From: Ketobacter sp. MCCC 1A13808
GTDB lineage: Bacteria; Pseudomonadota; Gammaproteobacteria; Pseudomonadales; Ketobacteraceae
Direction of reading: 5' to 3'
NCBI RefSeq assembly: GCF_009746715.1
Contig: NZ_VRKW01000008.1
Span: 124,001 to 188,000 of the forward strand
DNA length: 64,000 nt
How positions within the stretch are numbered: the stretch's first letter is position 1; every line of letters begins with the position of its first letter. The notes beneath the pieces are model-generated. The model saw only the letters and a program-made list of their open reading frames with translations. It ran no database searches and was not told where the DNA came from. Shown one piece after another: positions 1 through 9,499 of this stretch. The position numbers and the translations under genes were made by a program.

Positions 1-516
1 GGATCCTGGGCTCCTCCCGGAGACACCACCGACCAGATGATTGATGACGTACTGAATATTAGCCTGAAAGCGCCGTTCCGTTTTGCGCGTGAAGCCCTCA
101 GAGCGATGCAGCCCGGCGCTTCTATCCTGAATATCGGATCTGTATTCGGTTTACTGGGCGGGCTGGACGGCGGCATCTACTGCACGGCCAAAGCCGGTAT
201 GATCGGCATGAGCCAGGCATTTGCGGTCCAGTATGGTGCCAAGGGAATACGCTCCAATGTAGTAGCACCCGGCGTAGTCAAAACCGACATGACCGCAGCA
301 GCCTGGGATCATCCCGGATTTCAACGCACCAATCAGGAACTTACGCCATTTGATCGTGACGGCACCGTGGATGACGTTGCGAATACCGTATTTTTTCTGG
401 CATCCAAAGACGGCAGCTACATCAACGGCCAAACCATCGCACTCGATGGCGGATGGTCAACAACTAAATACGTGGCACCGGAAGCATTGATTTGCGAACG
501 GGTTATGCCCGAATAA
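1..516 (+). CDS. SDR-family oxidoreductase, 5'-truncated by window edge
   Basis: The C-terminal about 171 residues of a classical short-chain dehydrogenase/reductase; the frame is open to base 1, so the NAD(P)-binding Gly-rich N-terminus lies outside. Visible are the catalytic Ser region (NIGSVFG), the catalytic YCTAK (Tyr-x3-Lys), the segment GIRSNVVAPGVVKTDM after the active site, and the usual C-terminal INGQTIALDGGWS. It closely resembles the SDR at 57674-58438 (both end in DGGWS-[ST]-TKY), so the two are probably paralogues at opposite ends of the region. SDRs reversibly oxidise secondary alcohols with NAD(P); the substrate is unknown. A hairpin follows the stop. An internal ATG at 37 exists, but upstream codons continue the SDR fold, so it is not the true start. 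Confidence 0.9.
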   Translation, partial: GSWAPPGDTTDQMIDDVLNISLKAPFRFAREALRAMQPGASILNIGSVFGLLGGLDGGIYCTAKAGMIGMSQAFAVQYGAKGIRSNVVAPGVVKTDMTAAAWDHPGFQRTNQELTPFDRDGTVDDVANTVFFLASKDGSYINGQTIALDGGWSTTKYVAPEALICERVMPE

Positions 517-564
517 CGTTTGGTACGTCGCATTGTGAGTCGCATTTTAGTGTGTGGTGGCTGA

Positions 565-601
565 TCAGAGCCGGGGTGATATTCAATTGCTCCGGCTCTG
601 A
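565..601. terminator. Hairpin between convergent genes
   Basis: Perfect 10-bp inverted repeat, TCAGAGCCGG at 565-574 and its complement at 592-601, in the 93-bp gap between the convergent SDR and START-domain genes. It lacks a strong T-run on either side. The position suggests a shared bidirectional terminator, but termination is inferred. Confidence 0.5.
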
Positions 602-609
602 CCTGTCGT

Positions 610-1332
610 TTATTTTAAACTTACTCGGGAATCAGGAAATTTCAGATTCGGAAAAGCGGGTTCTTTCTGACTCACGTTCGCAATATCGTATCGGCTTTCT
701 GTCAACACTTTGCGCAGGTTCTGGAACGTCTTTTTTGGCACGTCGGTTACCACCATATTGGCAATCCACACCGGAATAATACCACCGGGATAACCATGGC
801 CCATAAACTCAACATAGGTCTTGTTGCGGTCGACCGGCTTAAAGGTCCAGTAAGCCGAAACGTCCGGCACCCGGGTGTACCCTTTTTTCACTGGTGCGAA
901 ATCAGCTGCACCGCTGGACTTTATCGTAACCGTATAGGTTTCAGCATCCTGGCTGATCCTGTTTTTAACATACACGTCTCTGTCCTTTAAAGGCCAGGGC
1001 GCACTTACAATATAGTAACTTGTGTAGGCTCCGGCAGCAGCAGGGGCTTCAACAAAAGTATAAGACTCACACAGGTGAAACCAGTTGGGGTAATTCTCGG
1101 TATCACCGATCACCGCAATGACCGATTGCAGCGGGGCATCAAACACCGTTTGAACTTTAAACGCTTTAACCTGAGCCCCCTCGACTGCTCTTGTGAAAAC
1201 CTCAAGACCGTCTTCGGAATATTGGCTTTCCCAATCCCCACCGTCAGCGAACGCATTAATGCTGACTGCGATGAATGCAATGACACTGAAACAGTTGAAA
1301 CGGATTGATTTGACGAATGCTTGTGTAGACAT
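610..1332 (-). CDS. Secreted START-domain (SRPBCC) lipid-binding protein
   Basis: A 240-residue protein. Residues 1-29 form a Sec signal peptide (basic start, hydrophobic FSVIAFIAVSI core, cleavage near AFA/DG). The rest resembles bacterial START-domain proteins: WESQYSEDGLEVFTR at the start of the fold, then NYPNWFHLCESY, WPLKDRDVYV and YWTFKP, and a long C-terminal helix ending in FQNLRKVL. START domains bind one hydrophobic ligand such as a sterol, lipid or polyketide in a deep pocket, so a periplasmic role in binding or shuttling hydrophobic molecules is plausible. The ATG at 1332 is preceded at short distance by a G-rich run. It stands alone, convergent with the SDR and 35 bp downstream of the iron alcohol dehydrogenase stop. 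The ligand is not predictable. Confidence 0.75.
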   Translation of the reverse strand: MSTQAFVKSIRFNCFSVIAFIAVSINAFADGGDWESQYSEDGLEVFTRAVEGAQVKAFKVQTVFDAPLQSVIAVIGDTENYPNWFHLCESYTFVEAPAAAGAYTSYYIVSAPWPLKDRDVYVKNRISQDAETYTVTIKSSGAADFAPVKKGYTRVPDVSAYWTFKPVDRNKTYVEFMGHGYPGGIIPVWIANMVVTDVPKKTFQNLRKVLTESRYDIANVSQKEPAFPNLKFPDSRVSLK

Positions 1333-1367
1333 ATACCCCCCGATACTCGGATGTTATTGTAGCTTTT

Positions 1368-2525
1368 TCAAGAATAAACAGTTTCATAAATCTGTTCGAT
1401 AGCCCGCTGATCCGGAATCACCGGGTTGTTATTCGGAGACCCCGAGGCCAACGCCTGGGCGGCCATAGTAGGAATCAATTGCTGGTATTGATCCCGGTCA
1501 ATACCGTATTGGCGAGGAGAGGGCACATCCAGCTGATCACAGATCTCTATTAATCTGTCCAGCAAACGATAAGCTGCTTTATCATCACGCTCTGCGGTTG
1601 CGGCAACGCCAATGGCGCGGGCACAATCTGCGTAGCGGGATGTAGCGCCGGGTATTGAATATCTGGTGATTTCACACATCAACATTGCGTTGCTCATTCC
1701 GTGTGGCACATGGAAGAAAGCGCCTATTGGCCGGCTCATACCATGAATTAACGTAACAGACGAATTTGAAAACGCGATGCCCCCCTGAGTAGCAGCTAAC
1801 ATTAATGCTTCGCGAGCAACCCGATTATGCGGTTCTGCGCAGGCAATACCCACGTTAGCGGCAATGCTGGATATGCACGACAGCGCAATCGGGTCCACAA
1901 ACGGATTAGCCTTGCGGCTGACATACGCTTCCATTCCGTGACAGAGGCTATCGAGGGCGGTATCAGCCGTTAGCCGGTAAGGCATGGACAGAGTCAACTC
2001 AAAATCCACCAATGCCGCTACAGGCAAGAACCCAAAACCCATACAGAGCATTTTTTCCTGGCTTTCGGTATCGGTGATCACCGTTGCACGAGTGGCTTCA
2101 GATCCCGTACCGGCGGTAGTAGGGATCGCAATCAACGGAAAGCCAGCCGGCACCGGGTTGGGGGCCTTATAGTCACGCATCGCACCGCCATGGCGAGCCA
2201 ATACCGACAGCGCCTTCGCGGTATCGATCGAGCTTCCTCCACCCAGGGCAATGATGCAGTCATAGTTTCCCTGTTGCCATCCGGCCAGAGCTTCGTTAAC
2301 GGAATCCGTGGTCGGATCAGGCACACAATCACTAAATACGCCGAAGGAAATATCTGCTCTGACAAGGGTTTGCGACAACTCTTCCAGGTAACCACAGGAT
2401 TTCATAAACGGGTCGGAAACCAGAAACGGTTTGCTCAAATTCAGTTGCTTTAGCACCGACGGAATATCGTGACGGGCGCCTGCGCCTATCTTCAGATGCG
2501 CCGGTAAAAAAAGATTAGCGATCAT
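1368..2525 (-). CDS. Iron-containing alcohol dehydrogenase
   Basis: A 385-residue group III (Fe-dependent) alcohol dehydrogenase. The GGGSSID nucleotide-binding motif lies near residues 95-101. Metal ligands appear at Asp192, His196 (DSLCHGMEAY), His261 (IHGMSRP) and His275 (VPHGMSN), almost the spacing known in FucO-type enzymes. It would interconvert primary alcohols and aldehydes with NAD(P)H in the cytoplasm. I chose the ATG at 2525 because AAGGAAGG lies just upstream and the protein then starts at MIANLFLPAHLKIG, as the family does; an extended frame to 2588 would add 21 unsupported residues. The divergent neighbour is an MFS transporter, with a 311-bp shared promoter region between them. 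Confidence 0.92.
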   Translation of the reverse strand: MIANLFLPAHLKIGAGARHDIPSVLKQLNLSKPFLVSDPFMKSCGYLEELSQTLVRADISFGVFSDCVPDPTTDSVNEALAGWQQGNYDCIIALGGGSSIDTAKALSVLARHGGAMRDYKAPNPVPAGFPLIAIPTTAGTGSEATRATVITDTESQEKMLCMGFGFLPVAALVDFELTLSMPYRLTADTALDSLCHGMEAYVSRKANPFVDPIALSCISSIAANVGIACAEPHNRVAREALMLAATQGGIAFSNSSVTLIHGMSRPIGAFFHVPHGMSNAMLMCEITRYSIPGATSRYADCARAIGVAATAERDDKAAYRLLDRLIEICDQLDVPSPRQYGIDRDQYQQLIPTMAAQALASGSPNNNPVIPDQRAIEQIYETVYS

Positions 2526-2836
2526 ATTCACCTTCCTTATTGTTATAGTCGTGATCACCAGTTTGTGGCTTACCGGGTCGCAATGCAATTTATGTAAAAG
2601 AGATTGCTAGCAAAACGTGGCCGGATCCCCGGCCTGTACATACCTGCCGACCATTCCCTTATTGCCAAGGGTTTCTTTTACTTGACTGAGCAGGTTATTA
2701 TTACACAACATTGCTGTATATTAGCATCTGTATGCGTACACCAATACAAGCAAATGCTCAATTAGAAATACTGTGCAAAGGCACCAGTACCGAACACTCA
2801 ATAGAACAATAAGTAGAACTGAACGAGGCAACAACA
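2526..2836. promoter_or_regulatory. Divergent promoter region with short palindrome
   Basis: A 311-bp gap between the divergent iron alcohol dehydrogenase and MFS genes, with no credible ORF. It contains a perfect hairpin GGCCGG-ATCC-CCGGCC at 2619-2634, a TTGACT hexamer at 2682-2687 and a TGTA-TGCG-TACA palindrome near 2731-2742. It must hold both promoters; which boxes are used cannot be read from sequence. Confidence 0.4.
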
Positions 2837-4081
2837 ATGGTCGAATCACGAAGCGCACTTAACGAGTGGCGCAGCTTTTGGTATTTACCCATCGCCGCTT
2901 CTCTGGGGTATGCCACTGCAGTTATGTACGTTTATTCAATGGGTCCCTACATCGATCCCATCCAGCAGGAGTTCGGCTGGTCCCGGGCCCAAGTGTCATC
3001 CGGCATCACTATTGCCGCTTTCCTAAGCGCCTTGTTTTGTATACCCATCGGTATTCTGGTGGATCGAATCGGCCCCCGCCGGGTAGGCCTAACCGGTGTA
3101 ATTTTGATGTGCGGCTGCGTTGCCCTGTTGGGCACTGCAACCGGCACTCAAGCTAACTGGATTACACTGTGGTGCTTGTTGGCGGTATCAACCATGTTTG
3201 TGCAGGCTACCGTGTGGACCAGCGCAGTTAATAGCCGTTTTGTTGCCTCTCGTGGATTAGCCTTGGCTATTACCTTATCCGGAGCGTCAGTCGCAGCCAC
3301 CGTGTTTCCAATACTGGCCACGTGGTTGATCGAAAAATACGACTGGCGGACATCTTACATGGCTATGTCCGGAATTTGGGTTTTAGTGACGCTGCCATTT
3401 ATGTTCTTCTGCTTCCGGGGAGCCAGAGACCAGAAAGTTACTAAAGCAGCACCGATCGACAAGGACACCATAGCCGGCCTAACCATCGCCGAAGGTATCC
3501 GTTCACCAGCACTGTATAAACTCTTGATGGCAGGTGGCTTTTTCGCTTTCACTGCGATCGGTATCGTGGTGCACTTTGTACCGATCCTGAAAGACAGCGG
3601 AACCGATCCACTGGCCGCAGCAGGGGTGGCTTCTTTGATCGGTATCTTTTCGATAATCGGAAGGCTCGGTACTGGCTTTTTACTCGACCGGTTCCCCAGC
3701 CACCTGATAGGCGCGGTCGCTTTTGTGATCCCTATTTTTGCCTGTCTTTTATTGATTTATGATGGCAGCAATCCGCTTAGCCAATCCTTGGCTGCTGCTA
3801 TATTCGGCCTGACGCTGGGTTCTGAAGTGGACGTTATCGCTTACCTCGCTGCAAAATACTTCGGTTTGAAAAACTTCGGTGCACTATACGGCGCCCTGGT
3901 AATGGCGCTTTCTCTGGGCACTGCATTTGGACCACTGGGAGCCGGATCCATTTATGACCATTACAACAGCTACGTACCGTTTTTGATTTTGACCGCAGTG
4001 ATGATGGGCGCCAGTGCTATCGCATTGCTGACACTCAGTTCAACCCCTACAGCAGATGAGCTAGGTGCAGAACCGGCGTAA
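2837..4081 (+). CDS. MFS transporter
   Basis: A 414-residue major facilitator superfamily permease of the inner membrane with about 12 hydrophobic helices in two halves. The MFS loop 2-3 signature is visible as GILVDRIGPRRVG (about residues 73-85), with a related GTGFLLDRFPSHLIG segment in the second half. The N-terminus, with YIDPIQQEFGWSRAQVSSGITIAAF, resembles the oxalate/formate-antiporter-like and monocarboxylate MFS subgroup that takes up organic anions. It heads a co-directional set with a crotonase (25 bp downstream) and an acyl-CoA synthetase (50 bp further), which suggests it imports a carboxylic acid that is then activated to a CoA thioester. The substrate is inferred only from context. 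Confidence 0.88.
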   Translation: MVESRSALNEWRSFWYLPIAASLGYATAVMYVYSMGPYIDPIQQEFGWSRAQVSSGITIAAFLSALFCIPIGILVDRIGPRRVGLTGVILMCGCVALLGTATGTQANWITLWCLLAVSTMFVQATVWTSAVNSRFVASRGLALAITLSGASVAATVFPILATWLIEKYDWRTSYMAMSGIWVLVTLPFMFFCFRGARDQKVTKAAPIDKDTIAGLTIAEGIRSPALYKLLMAGGFFAFTAIGIVVHFVPILKDSGTDPLAAAGVASLIGIFSIIGRLGTGFLLDRFPSHLIGAVAFVIPIFACLLLIYDGSNPLSQSLAAAIFGLTLGSEVDVIAYLAAKYFGLKNFGALYGALVMALSLGTAFGPLGAGSIYDHYNSYVPFLILTAVMMGASAIALLTLSSTPTADELGAEPA

Positions 4082-4105
4082 CACCCAGGTCAAAAAAACG
4101 GAAGT

Positions 4106-4882
4106 ATGAGCATGAGTGTAGTCATAACGCGACAAACAGACCGGCATATCGCCAGCATTGAATTCGGCAACCCGCCACTCAATTTCGCAACCGTGGGGTT
4201 ATTGAAAGATATCGCCGATGCGCTGCAACAGCTGGACCAGGATGACGGGATACGCGCAGTTATTCTAAAAGCACAGGGGACTATTTTTTGCGCCGGTGCC
4301 GACCTGGTGTCGGAAAACGGGTTTGGTGCCAACAGTGATGATCCGCTGCGCGAGTTCTATGATCAGGTGATACGGATATTCGCTACTCGAAAGCCGATTG
4401 TTGCCGTTGTTCAAGGCGCAGCGATTGGCGCCGGCCTCGGACTTGCAGTTGCCGCAGATTTTCGTATTGCCAGCCCCGCAGCACGATTTTCAGCGAACTT
4501 TGTAGCCTTGGGGTTTCATCCGGGGTTCGGATTAACGCACACGCTGCCGCGCCTGATCGGACAACAGCGGGCAAGCCAGATGCTATTAAATGCACGCCGA
4601 TACAAATCCGAAGAGATACAGGCATGGGGCTTGGTGGATCTGATAGCAGAAGCAGACCAGCTGCAGGAAGACGCCATTCGGTTCGCCAGCGAAATTGCGG
4701 CCAACGCACCACTGTCCTTACTGGCAACCCGAGCCACCCTGCGCGGTGATTTGGTGCAGCAGGTAACCTCTACGCTAATGCACGAACACCGAGAACAATT
4801 GAAACTCCAGACCACAGAAGATTTTGCGGAAGGCGTGAAAGCCGTTACAGAAAGACGGCCGGGAAATTTTAAAGGTCGCTAA
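4106..4882 (+). CDS. Enoyl-CoA hydratase/isomerase (crotonase) family protein
   Basis: A 258-residue crotonase-fold protein. Both oxyanion-hole segments are present: FCAGADL near residues 61-67 and GAAIGAGLGLAVAADFRIAS near 104-123. Compared by eye with mitochondrial enoyl-CoA hydratase, neither catalytic glutamate is evident: the positions appear to be Phe132 and Gln158. Another crotonase reaction (isomerisation, ring cleavage, thioester hydrolysis) is therefore possible. The ATG at 4106 sits only 1 nt after GGAAG, whereas the ATG at 4112 has 7-nt spacing, so the protein may start two codons later. It lies between an MFS permease and an acyl-CoA synthetase, probably in one operon. Confidence 0.88.
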   Translation: MSMSVVITRQTDRHIASIEFGNPPLNFATVGLLKDIADALQQLDQDDGIRAVILKAQGTIFCAGADLVSENGFGANSDDPLREFYDQVIRIFATRKPIVAVVQGAAIGAGLGLAVAADFRIASPAARFSANFVALGFHPGFGLTHTLPRLIGQQRASQMLLNARRYKSEEIQAWGLVDLIAEADQLQEDAIRFASEIAANAPLSLLATRATLRGDLVQQVTSTLMHEHREQLKLQTTEDFAEGVKAVTERRPGNFKGR

Positions 4883-4932
4883 AGATACTTACCGCGATTT
4901 GAAATAAAGACATCAGTTACAGGACGCGACCG

Positions 4933-6474
4933 ATGAACACCACTGAAAGTCTCTCTACCAATCTGCAGCGCATCCCAGAGAATATTGCCATCATTCAGGG
5001 TTCGCTTCATTTGAGCTGGTCGGAATTGCACGACCACGTTGCTAACCTGGCAGCGGGGCTCCAGCATCTCGGCGTTAAAGACGGCGATCATGTGGCCACG
5101 CTATTGGGTAATACCTATCGCAATATTGAGTCGACTTATGCGGTTCAATGGCTTGGGGCGGCAATTGTGCCGATTAACATTCGCTGGTCGGCTCCCGAGG
5201 TTGAATTTGCGATAGAGGACTGTGAGAGCACCGTTTTGTTGGTTGATAAACAAAACTGGCCGACCGTTGAAAAACTTAGCGACCGTTTACGCACTAAGCT
5301 CACCCTAATTTGGGCAGACGACGGTAGCCCGCCAGCGGATTTAGACACACTCGATGGCCTTATTGCCTCTCATCAGCCCATCCTTGCAAAAGAGGTGGCG
5401 GGTTCAACTGTTTCCAGTATCTTTTACACCGGCGGCACTACTGGTCGCTCCAAGGGTGTTCTGTTATCTCACGACAATCAAATGAGCCACAGTATTGCGT
5501 TCATCGCCGACTGCGGTTTAGCGGCGTCAGGCAGCAACTATTTACATGCCGCTCCCATGTTCCATATTGCCGACTCCCTGTTCACCCATGTCGTCAGTTT
5601 GCTGGGCGGAACCCATATCATCCTGCCACAATTCACACCCCTTGGTGTGGCCCAAATGGTTACCGAGCACCGGGGTAGCTTCACCGTCCTGGTGCCTACC
5701 ATGATCCAAATGATCATGGCGGAACCTGCGGTAGCCGACGACGTTTTTAATAACCTGAACCGACTGTTTTACGGCGCCTCTCCGATGCCGGAAACGATCA
5801 CCAAACAAATCCTGAAGCACTACCCCGACCTCGATATGACTCAATGCTATGGCCAGACAGAATCGTCTCCGGTATTAACCTTGCTGAAATCCGACGGACA
5901 CGGGAAAGGCGAGCCATTGCCCCAGGCTAAATCGGCAGGACGGGCCATGATGGGCACTGAAATACGGATAGCGGATGAAGACGATCAAATTCTGGCAACC
6001 GGAGAAACAGGGGAGGTGATTGCACGAGGTCCGCAGGTAATGCGGGGTTACTGGAAACGTGAAGCCGAGACCGAAAAGGCATTGCGTGGTGGCTGGTTGC
6101 ATACGGGAGATGCCGGCTTTATGGACGAGCAAGGGTTTGTCTATATAGTGGATCGCATCAAGGACATGATTATATCCGGCGGCGAGAACGTCTATTCTGT
6201 CGAAGTGGAACAAGCCATTTATGAGCTTCCGTCTGTCGCACAGTGTGCTGTGATAGGACTGCCCCATGACAAGTGGGGCGAGACAGTGCATGCGGTTGTA
6301 GTTCCAAAACCCAGCCATGAAATCACCGAGGAGCAGATCACGACACACTGTAAAGTGTTACTCGCTGATTACAAACAGCCAAGATCTATCACCATAAGGA
6401 CAGAAGCCTTACCGCTTTCCGGCGCGGGCAAGATTCTCAAAAGGGAGTTGAGGACTGAATTGACCGGTGAGTAG
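4933..6474 (+). CDS. Acyl-CoA synthetase (AMP-binding)
   Basis: A 513-residue ANL-superfamily adenylate-forming enzyme that converts a carboxylate, ATP and CoA to acyl-CoA, AMP and PPi. Visible motifs in order are the P-loop YTGGTTGRSKG (about residue 162), YGQTESSP (A5), GWLHTGDAGFMDEQG (A7), VDRIKDMIISGGENVYS (A8, hinge Asp and Lys) and the C-terminal catalytic Lys in LPLSGAGKILKREL. The length is normal for medium- or long-chain fatty acid or aromatic acid CoA ligases. It lies 50 bp after the crotonase on the same strand and converges with the esterase at 6542. Acid specificity cannot be told from these motifs. Confidence 0.92.
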   Translation: MNTTESLSTNLQRIPENIAIIQGSLHLSWSELHDHVANLAAGLQHLGVKDGDHVATLLGNTYRNIESTYAVQWLGAAIVPINIRWSAPEVEFAIEDCESTVLLVDKQNWPTVEKLSDRLRTKLTLIWADDGSPPADLDTLDGLIASHQPILAKEVAGSTVSSIFYTGGTTGRSKGVLLSHDNQMSHSIAFIADCGLAASGSNYLHAAPMFHIADSLFTHVVSLLGGTHIILPQFTPLGVAQMVTEHRGSFTVLVPTMIQMIMAEPAVADDVFNNLNRLFYGASPMPETITKQILKHYPDLDMTQCYGQTESSPVLTLLKSDGHGKGEPLPQAKSAGRAMMGTEIRIADEDDQILATGETGEVIARGPQVMRGYWKREAETEKALRGGWLHTGDAGFMDEQGFVYIVDRIKDMIISGGENVYSVEVEQAIYELPSVAQCAVIGLPHDKWGETVHAVVVPKPSHEITEEQITTHCKVLLADYKQPRSITIRTEALPLSGAGKILKRELRTELTGE

Positions 6475-6541
6475 ATCGTTCACGTTCGCATCGTGCGCTA
6501 ACACCGATTTAATAGCTGTTACATATCAATACGTTAAATAA

Positions 6542-7570
6542 TTAATCTATTGTGGTTTCCAGGTCGGGTTCGCTCCTGGTTGTCGCCTTAGAACTGCCAA
6601 GATGTGCCATAAAAAATTCATTTATATCCTCAAATGATTGCGCGCCTTCCGGCAGCACGTTCGCAAATAATGGAAACGCATGCGGCAACCGCTCCCAAAT
6701 GCGGCACTTCACGGAAACCCCGGCAGCGTGACAGCGCTGCGCCATAAAAATCGCGTCGTCCCTCAAAATCTCATGAGCACCGGCTACTATGAGTAAGGGC
6801 GGTAAAGCACGACAGTCCATAAAGAGGGGTGAAATTTCGGGGTCTGAACTATCCTGATTTCCACCATACAACTGCCAGGCACTGGCCAAACCGGACGCTG
6901 GAATTAACGCGTCAAAGCTCTGGTTCTCTGTACGCGAGGGTGGCCCCTGGACACGCCCGAGCTCGGTCACTGGTGAAATTGAAACCGCACACGCTGGCAT
7001 GGGCAGTTCCGATTTACGGATTCTTTGCAGTAATCCAAATACCAGATTTGCACCAGCAGAATCACCACCCAATACGATTTGTGATGGGGGGTAACCCAGA
7101 TCCAAAAGTTCCCTGTAAGCTTGCTCACAATCATTCAACCCGGCGGGGAAAGGGTTAAACGGGGCCAGGCGGTAGTCCGGCATAAACGCGTTTGCTCGCA
7201 ATTTTTGGCAAAGCTTCCCAACAGTGGGGTGGTGAGCAGTGGGCGAAGCAGGAAGTATAAACGCTCCGCCATGCAACCACAGAATGGCAGGCCGTTTACT
7301 GTCCTTCAAATTTCCAAAACAATGCCCCGAAGAGCGCCCGATCACATCATAGTATATAGGGACACCGTCAATGACCGGTAACGGCAAACCTGCCGTTTTC
7401 AATTGAAACCAAGCAATGGTCGTTGGCTTTGCCCGTAGAATAAAACCCAGAATTTTTCTGTAGATCAACTTCATAACACCGAGTTTAAATCGGGACTTCA
7501 AACTCAAATTGACCTTCACAAGTTCGATAGACAGATCCTCACGTGTCACAGTGCTATTAGCTTCACTCAT
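6542..7570 (-). CDS. Alpha/beta hydrolase, HSL-type esterase/lipase
   Basis: A 342-residue member of the hormone-sensitive-lipase (family IV) esterases. The oxyanion motif HGGAF is at residues 100-104 and the nucleophile motif GDSAG at 169-173 (Ser171); a late LPHAFPLF supplies the catalytic His near residue 309. It would hydrolyse acyl esters such as short-chain or neutral-lipid esters. The basic, mildly hydrophobic N-terminus (about residues 30-60) resembles membrane-associating segments of lipid esterases, but I see no cleavable signal peptide. It starts only 18 bp after the stop of the wax ester synthase on the same strand, so the two probably form an operon for making and breaking storage lipids. 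No strong ribosome binding site precedes the ATG. Confidence 0.87.
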   Translation of the reverse strand: MSEANSTVTREDLSIELVKVNLSLKSRFKLGVMKLIYRKILGFILRAKPTTIAWFQLKTAGLPLPVIDGVPIYYDVIGRSSGHCFGNLKDSKRPAILWLHGGAFILPASPTAHHPTVGKLCQKLRANAFMPDYRLAPFNPFPAGLNDCEQAYRELLDLGYPPSQIVLGGDSAGANLVFGLLQRIRKSELPMPACAVSISPVTELGRVQGPPSRTENQSFDALIPASGLASAWQLYGGNQDSSDPEISPLFMDCRALPPLLIVAGAHEILRDDAIFMAQRCHAAGVSVKCRIWERLPHAFPLFANVLPEGAQSFEDINEFFMAHLGSSKATTRSEPDLETTID

Positions 7571-7588
7571 TTCAGTAGTTGATCCCTG

Positions 7589-9103
7589 CTAGTCAGTGAT
7601 TTCTTCAAAACAAACGTCTTTTCGCTCTACCTTACCCGTAACCAAACTGCGTTCCGGATCATGCAATTCCGCAGAGAAGCCGTCGACTGAAGGGGGTAAT
7701 AGTGCTTGCTCCAGTTCAATCAAACCGTCTTCCAAATAATCAATTAATCGCTGCATTGAAGGTACCGTTTTACTACAAGCTATTATCCCAAAATCGACGT
7801 AGTCATGACGGCTGATAATAGTGATATTCACCGCTCCGGTATCGGTAACCAACGATACCGGATACAGTCCGGACAATCTGGCTCCCTGCCAATAAAGCGC
7901 CTCCCGCGGTCCTGGCACATGGGAAATACAGATACTGGCCAAGGCATTGTCCGGCTTTAATCCCAGCACCGCATTGACGGCCCCGGGCACTAACTTCATA
8001 ACAGCACTTGCAAGCGTCTGTCCGGGCGACAGTTCCCGTAAATTCTTTTTATTGTAATCCATGCAATTTTTAATGGACTGCAATCTTCTGACCGGATCGG
8101 CGATATGCGTACCGAGATGGGTCAGCGTAAAGGCGACCTCATTATTCAGACTGTTATCTCCCTGCTCACGGATAGATACCGGAATAGCTGCCACCAATGG
8201 GGTGTCCGGCAATTCGTTTCTGTCTTTAAGGTATATTCGCAACGCACTACCACATAACGCAAGAACCACATCGTTAAGTGTCGCATCAAGTCGTTGGGCA
8301 ATGGCCCGCATACGCGCAGTTGAATAGGACTGTGCTGCATAGCGCCTGGATGCACTGACTTTTTGATTAAAAATGCTGCGTGGTGCCTGGCCAAAGAAAA
8401 CCGCGTTGGGATTGCTTTTCAGATAATCCAGAATACTCCGGTTAACATCGCGATAGAGAGGTTTAATAAATTGAAAACTTTGCTTCGGCAACGATCGAAG
8501 TGATTTTAAGTTAACTGCGAACGGCTTCAGGCTTGGCAAACGATGTGCTTCTGATTTATCGACCCGGCTCTGCCAGAAAGCGGGCAGGTTTTCGGATTCT
8601 CGAATATCACCGGACATGGCATTGACCATTACCCTGAGCCCGGCGACTCCGTCCATCATCGAGTGATGAAACTTAAGAAAAACGGCAAAGCGCCCATCCT
8701 CAAGGCCTTCAATAAGATACAGCCGCCACAAAGGGTAGGCCCGATCAAGATGACTGGAATGCACGCGGGAGACAAACTCTAACAACTCCCGAATACGTCC
8801 CGGTTTCGGCAGGGAAATATGAGCAAATTGCTGGGTGATATCAAAATCAGTATCTTCCTTCCAATATTGAATTCCCCTTTTCGTTACCAGTTGCCGGTTA
8901 AAGGGTTCACTGGCTTCGGTTGAACTTTTAAGTTTCTGCACAAGCTTTTCAATAAAATTCACCGGCGTATCCATACCCGGCTCAAACAACATCAACATAC
9001 CAATATGGAAGGGCTGTCTGCGGCTTTCGATCCGTAAGAAGGCGTCATCAACGATTGAAAGTTTTTTCACTGCATTTAATCCTTGTCGAAACACAAAACG
9101 CAT
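7589..9103 (-). CDS. Wax ester synthase / acyl-CoA:diacylglycerol acyltransferase (WS/DGAT)
   Basis: A 504-residue WS/DGAT-family acyltransferase. The catalytic HHSMMDG motif (HHxxxDG) is at residues 146-152; the family N-terminus (LSIVDDAFLRIESRRQPFHIG), PLWRLYLIEGL and a conserved NNEVAFTLTHLGTHIADPVRRL segment are present. These enzymes use acyl-CoA to acylate fatty alcohols or diacylglycerol at the inner membrane surface, giving neutral-lipid inclusions. The usual length is about 450-500 residues. The start is uncertain: the ATG at 9103 has no Shine-Dalgarno, while a GTG at 9070 (giving MKKLSIVDD) has AGGA about 9 nt upstream and matches the typical family start better. It forms a unit with the downstream esterase. 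Confidence 0.92.
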   Translation of the reverse strand: MRFVFRQGLNAVKKLSIVDDAFLRIESRRQPFHIGMLMLFEPGMDTPVNFIEKLVQKLKSSTEASEPFNRQLVTKRGIQYWKEDTDFDITQQFAHISLPKPGRIRELLEFVSRVHSSHLDRAYPLWRLYLIEGLEDGRFAVFLKFHHSMMDGVAGLRVMVNAMSGDIRESENLPAFWQSRVDKSEAHRLPSLKPFAVNLKSLRSLPKQSFQFIKPLYRDVNRSILDYLKSNPNAVFFGQAPRSIFNQKVSASRRYAAQSYSTARMRAIAQRLDATLNDVVLALCGSALRIYLKDRNELPDTPLVAAIPVSIREQGDNSLNNEVAFTLTHLGTHIADPVRRLQSIKNCMDYNKKNLRELSPGQTLASAVMKLVPGAVNAVLGLKPDNALASICISHVPGPREALYWQGARLSGLYPVSLVTDTGAVNITIISRHDYVDFGIIACSKTVPSMQRLIDYLEDGLIELEQALLPPSVDGFSAELHDPERSLVTGKVERKDVCFEEITD

Positions 9104-9499
9104 ATAATAAAAATCGCCAGGTTATCTGGCACTGGCTTAAAATATCGGACATCATTCTCAATCAATTTACTAAGACAAAGTACAGAACATCAATCTGAGC
9201 CAACATTTATTTCACCACAAAACTGTACTTCATTTAACGATTATTTTGAACGAGCCGGCTTGAGCCAATGGAATTCCTACAGCAATCGGAGATATTATCC
9301 CGCCGCAAAAAAATAAAAACGCCAACTTGTTCAACCTGTGCAACACCCATTTAGACTAATCAATTTCATCCTGAATTTGTCTTTTAACCCTATTTTTACA
9401 GCATTTTTTATGGTTTCCCGCTTTCCCCGCGTGTATAGTTAACAGGGTATATTTCGTGTGATTATACGTACTCAAAACAATAAATCTCTGGAGGAAATC
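9104..9499. promoter_or_regulatory. Divergent intergenic region, no gene seen
   Basis: A 396-bp AT-rich region between the divergent WS/DGAT gene and the small conserved gene at 9500. A TATAGT hexamer at 9434-9439, about 60 bp before the ATG at 9500, is a plausible -10 box, with no clear -35. I see no convincing ORF, RNA gene or repeat. Confidence 0.3.
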
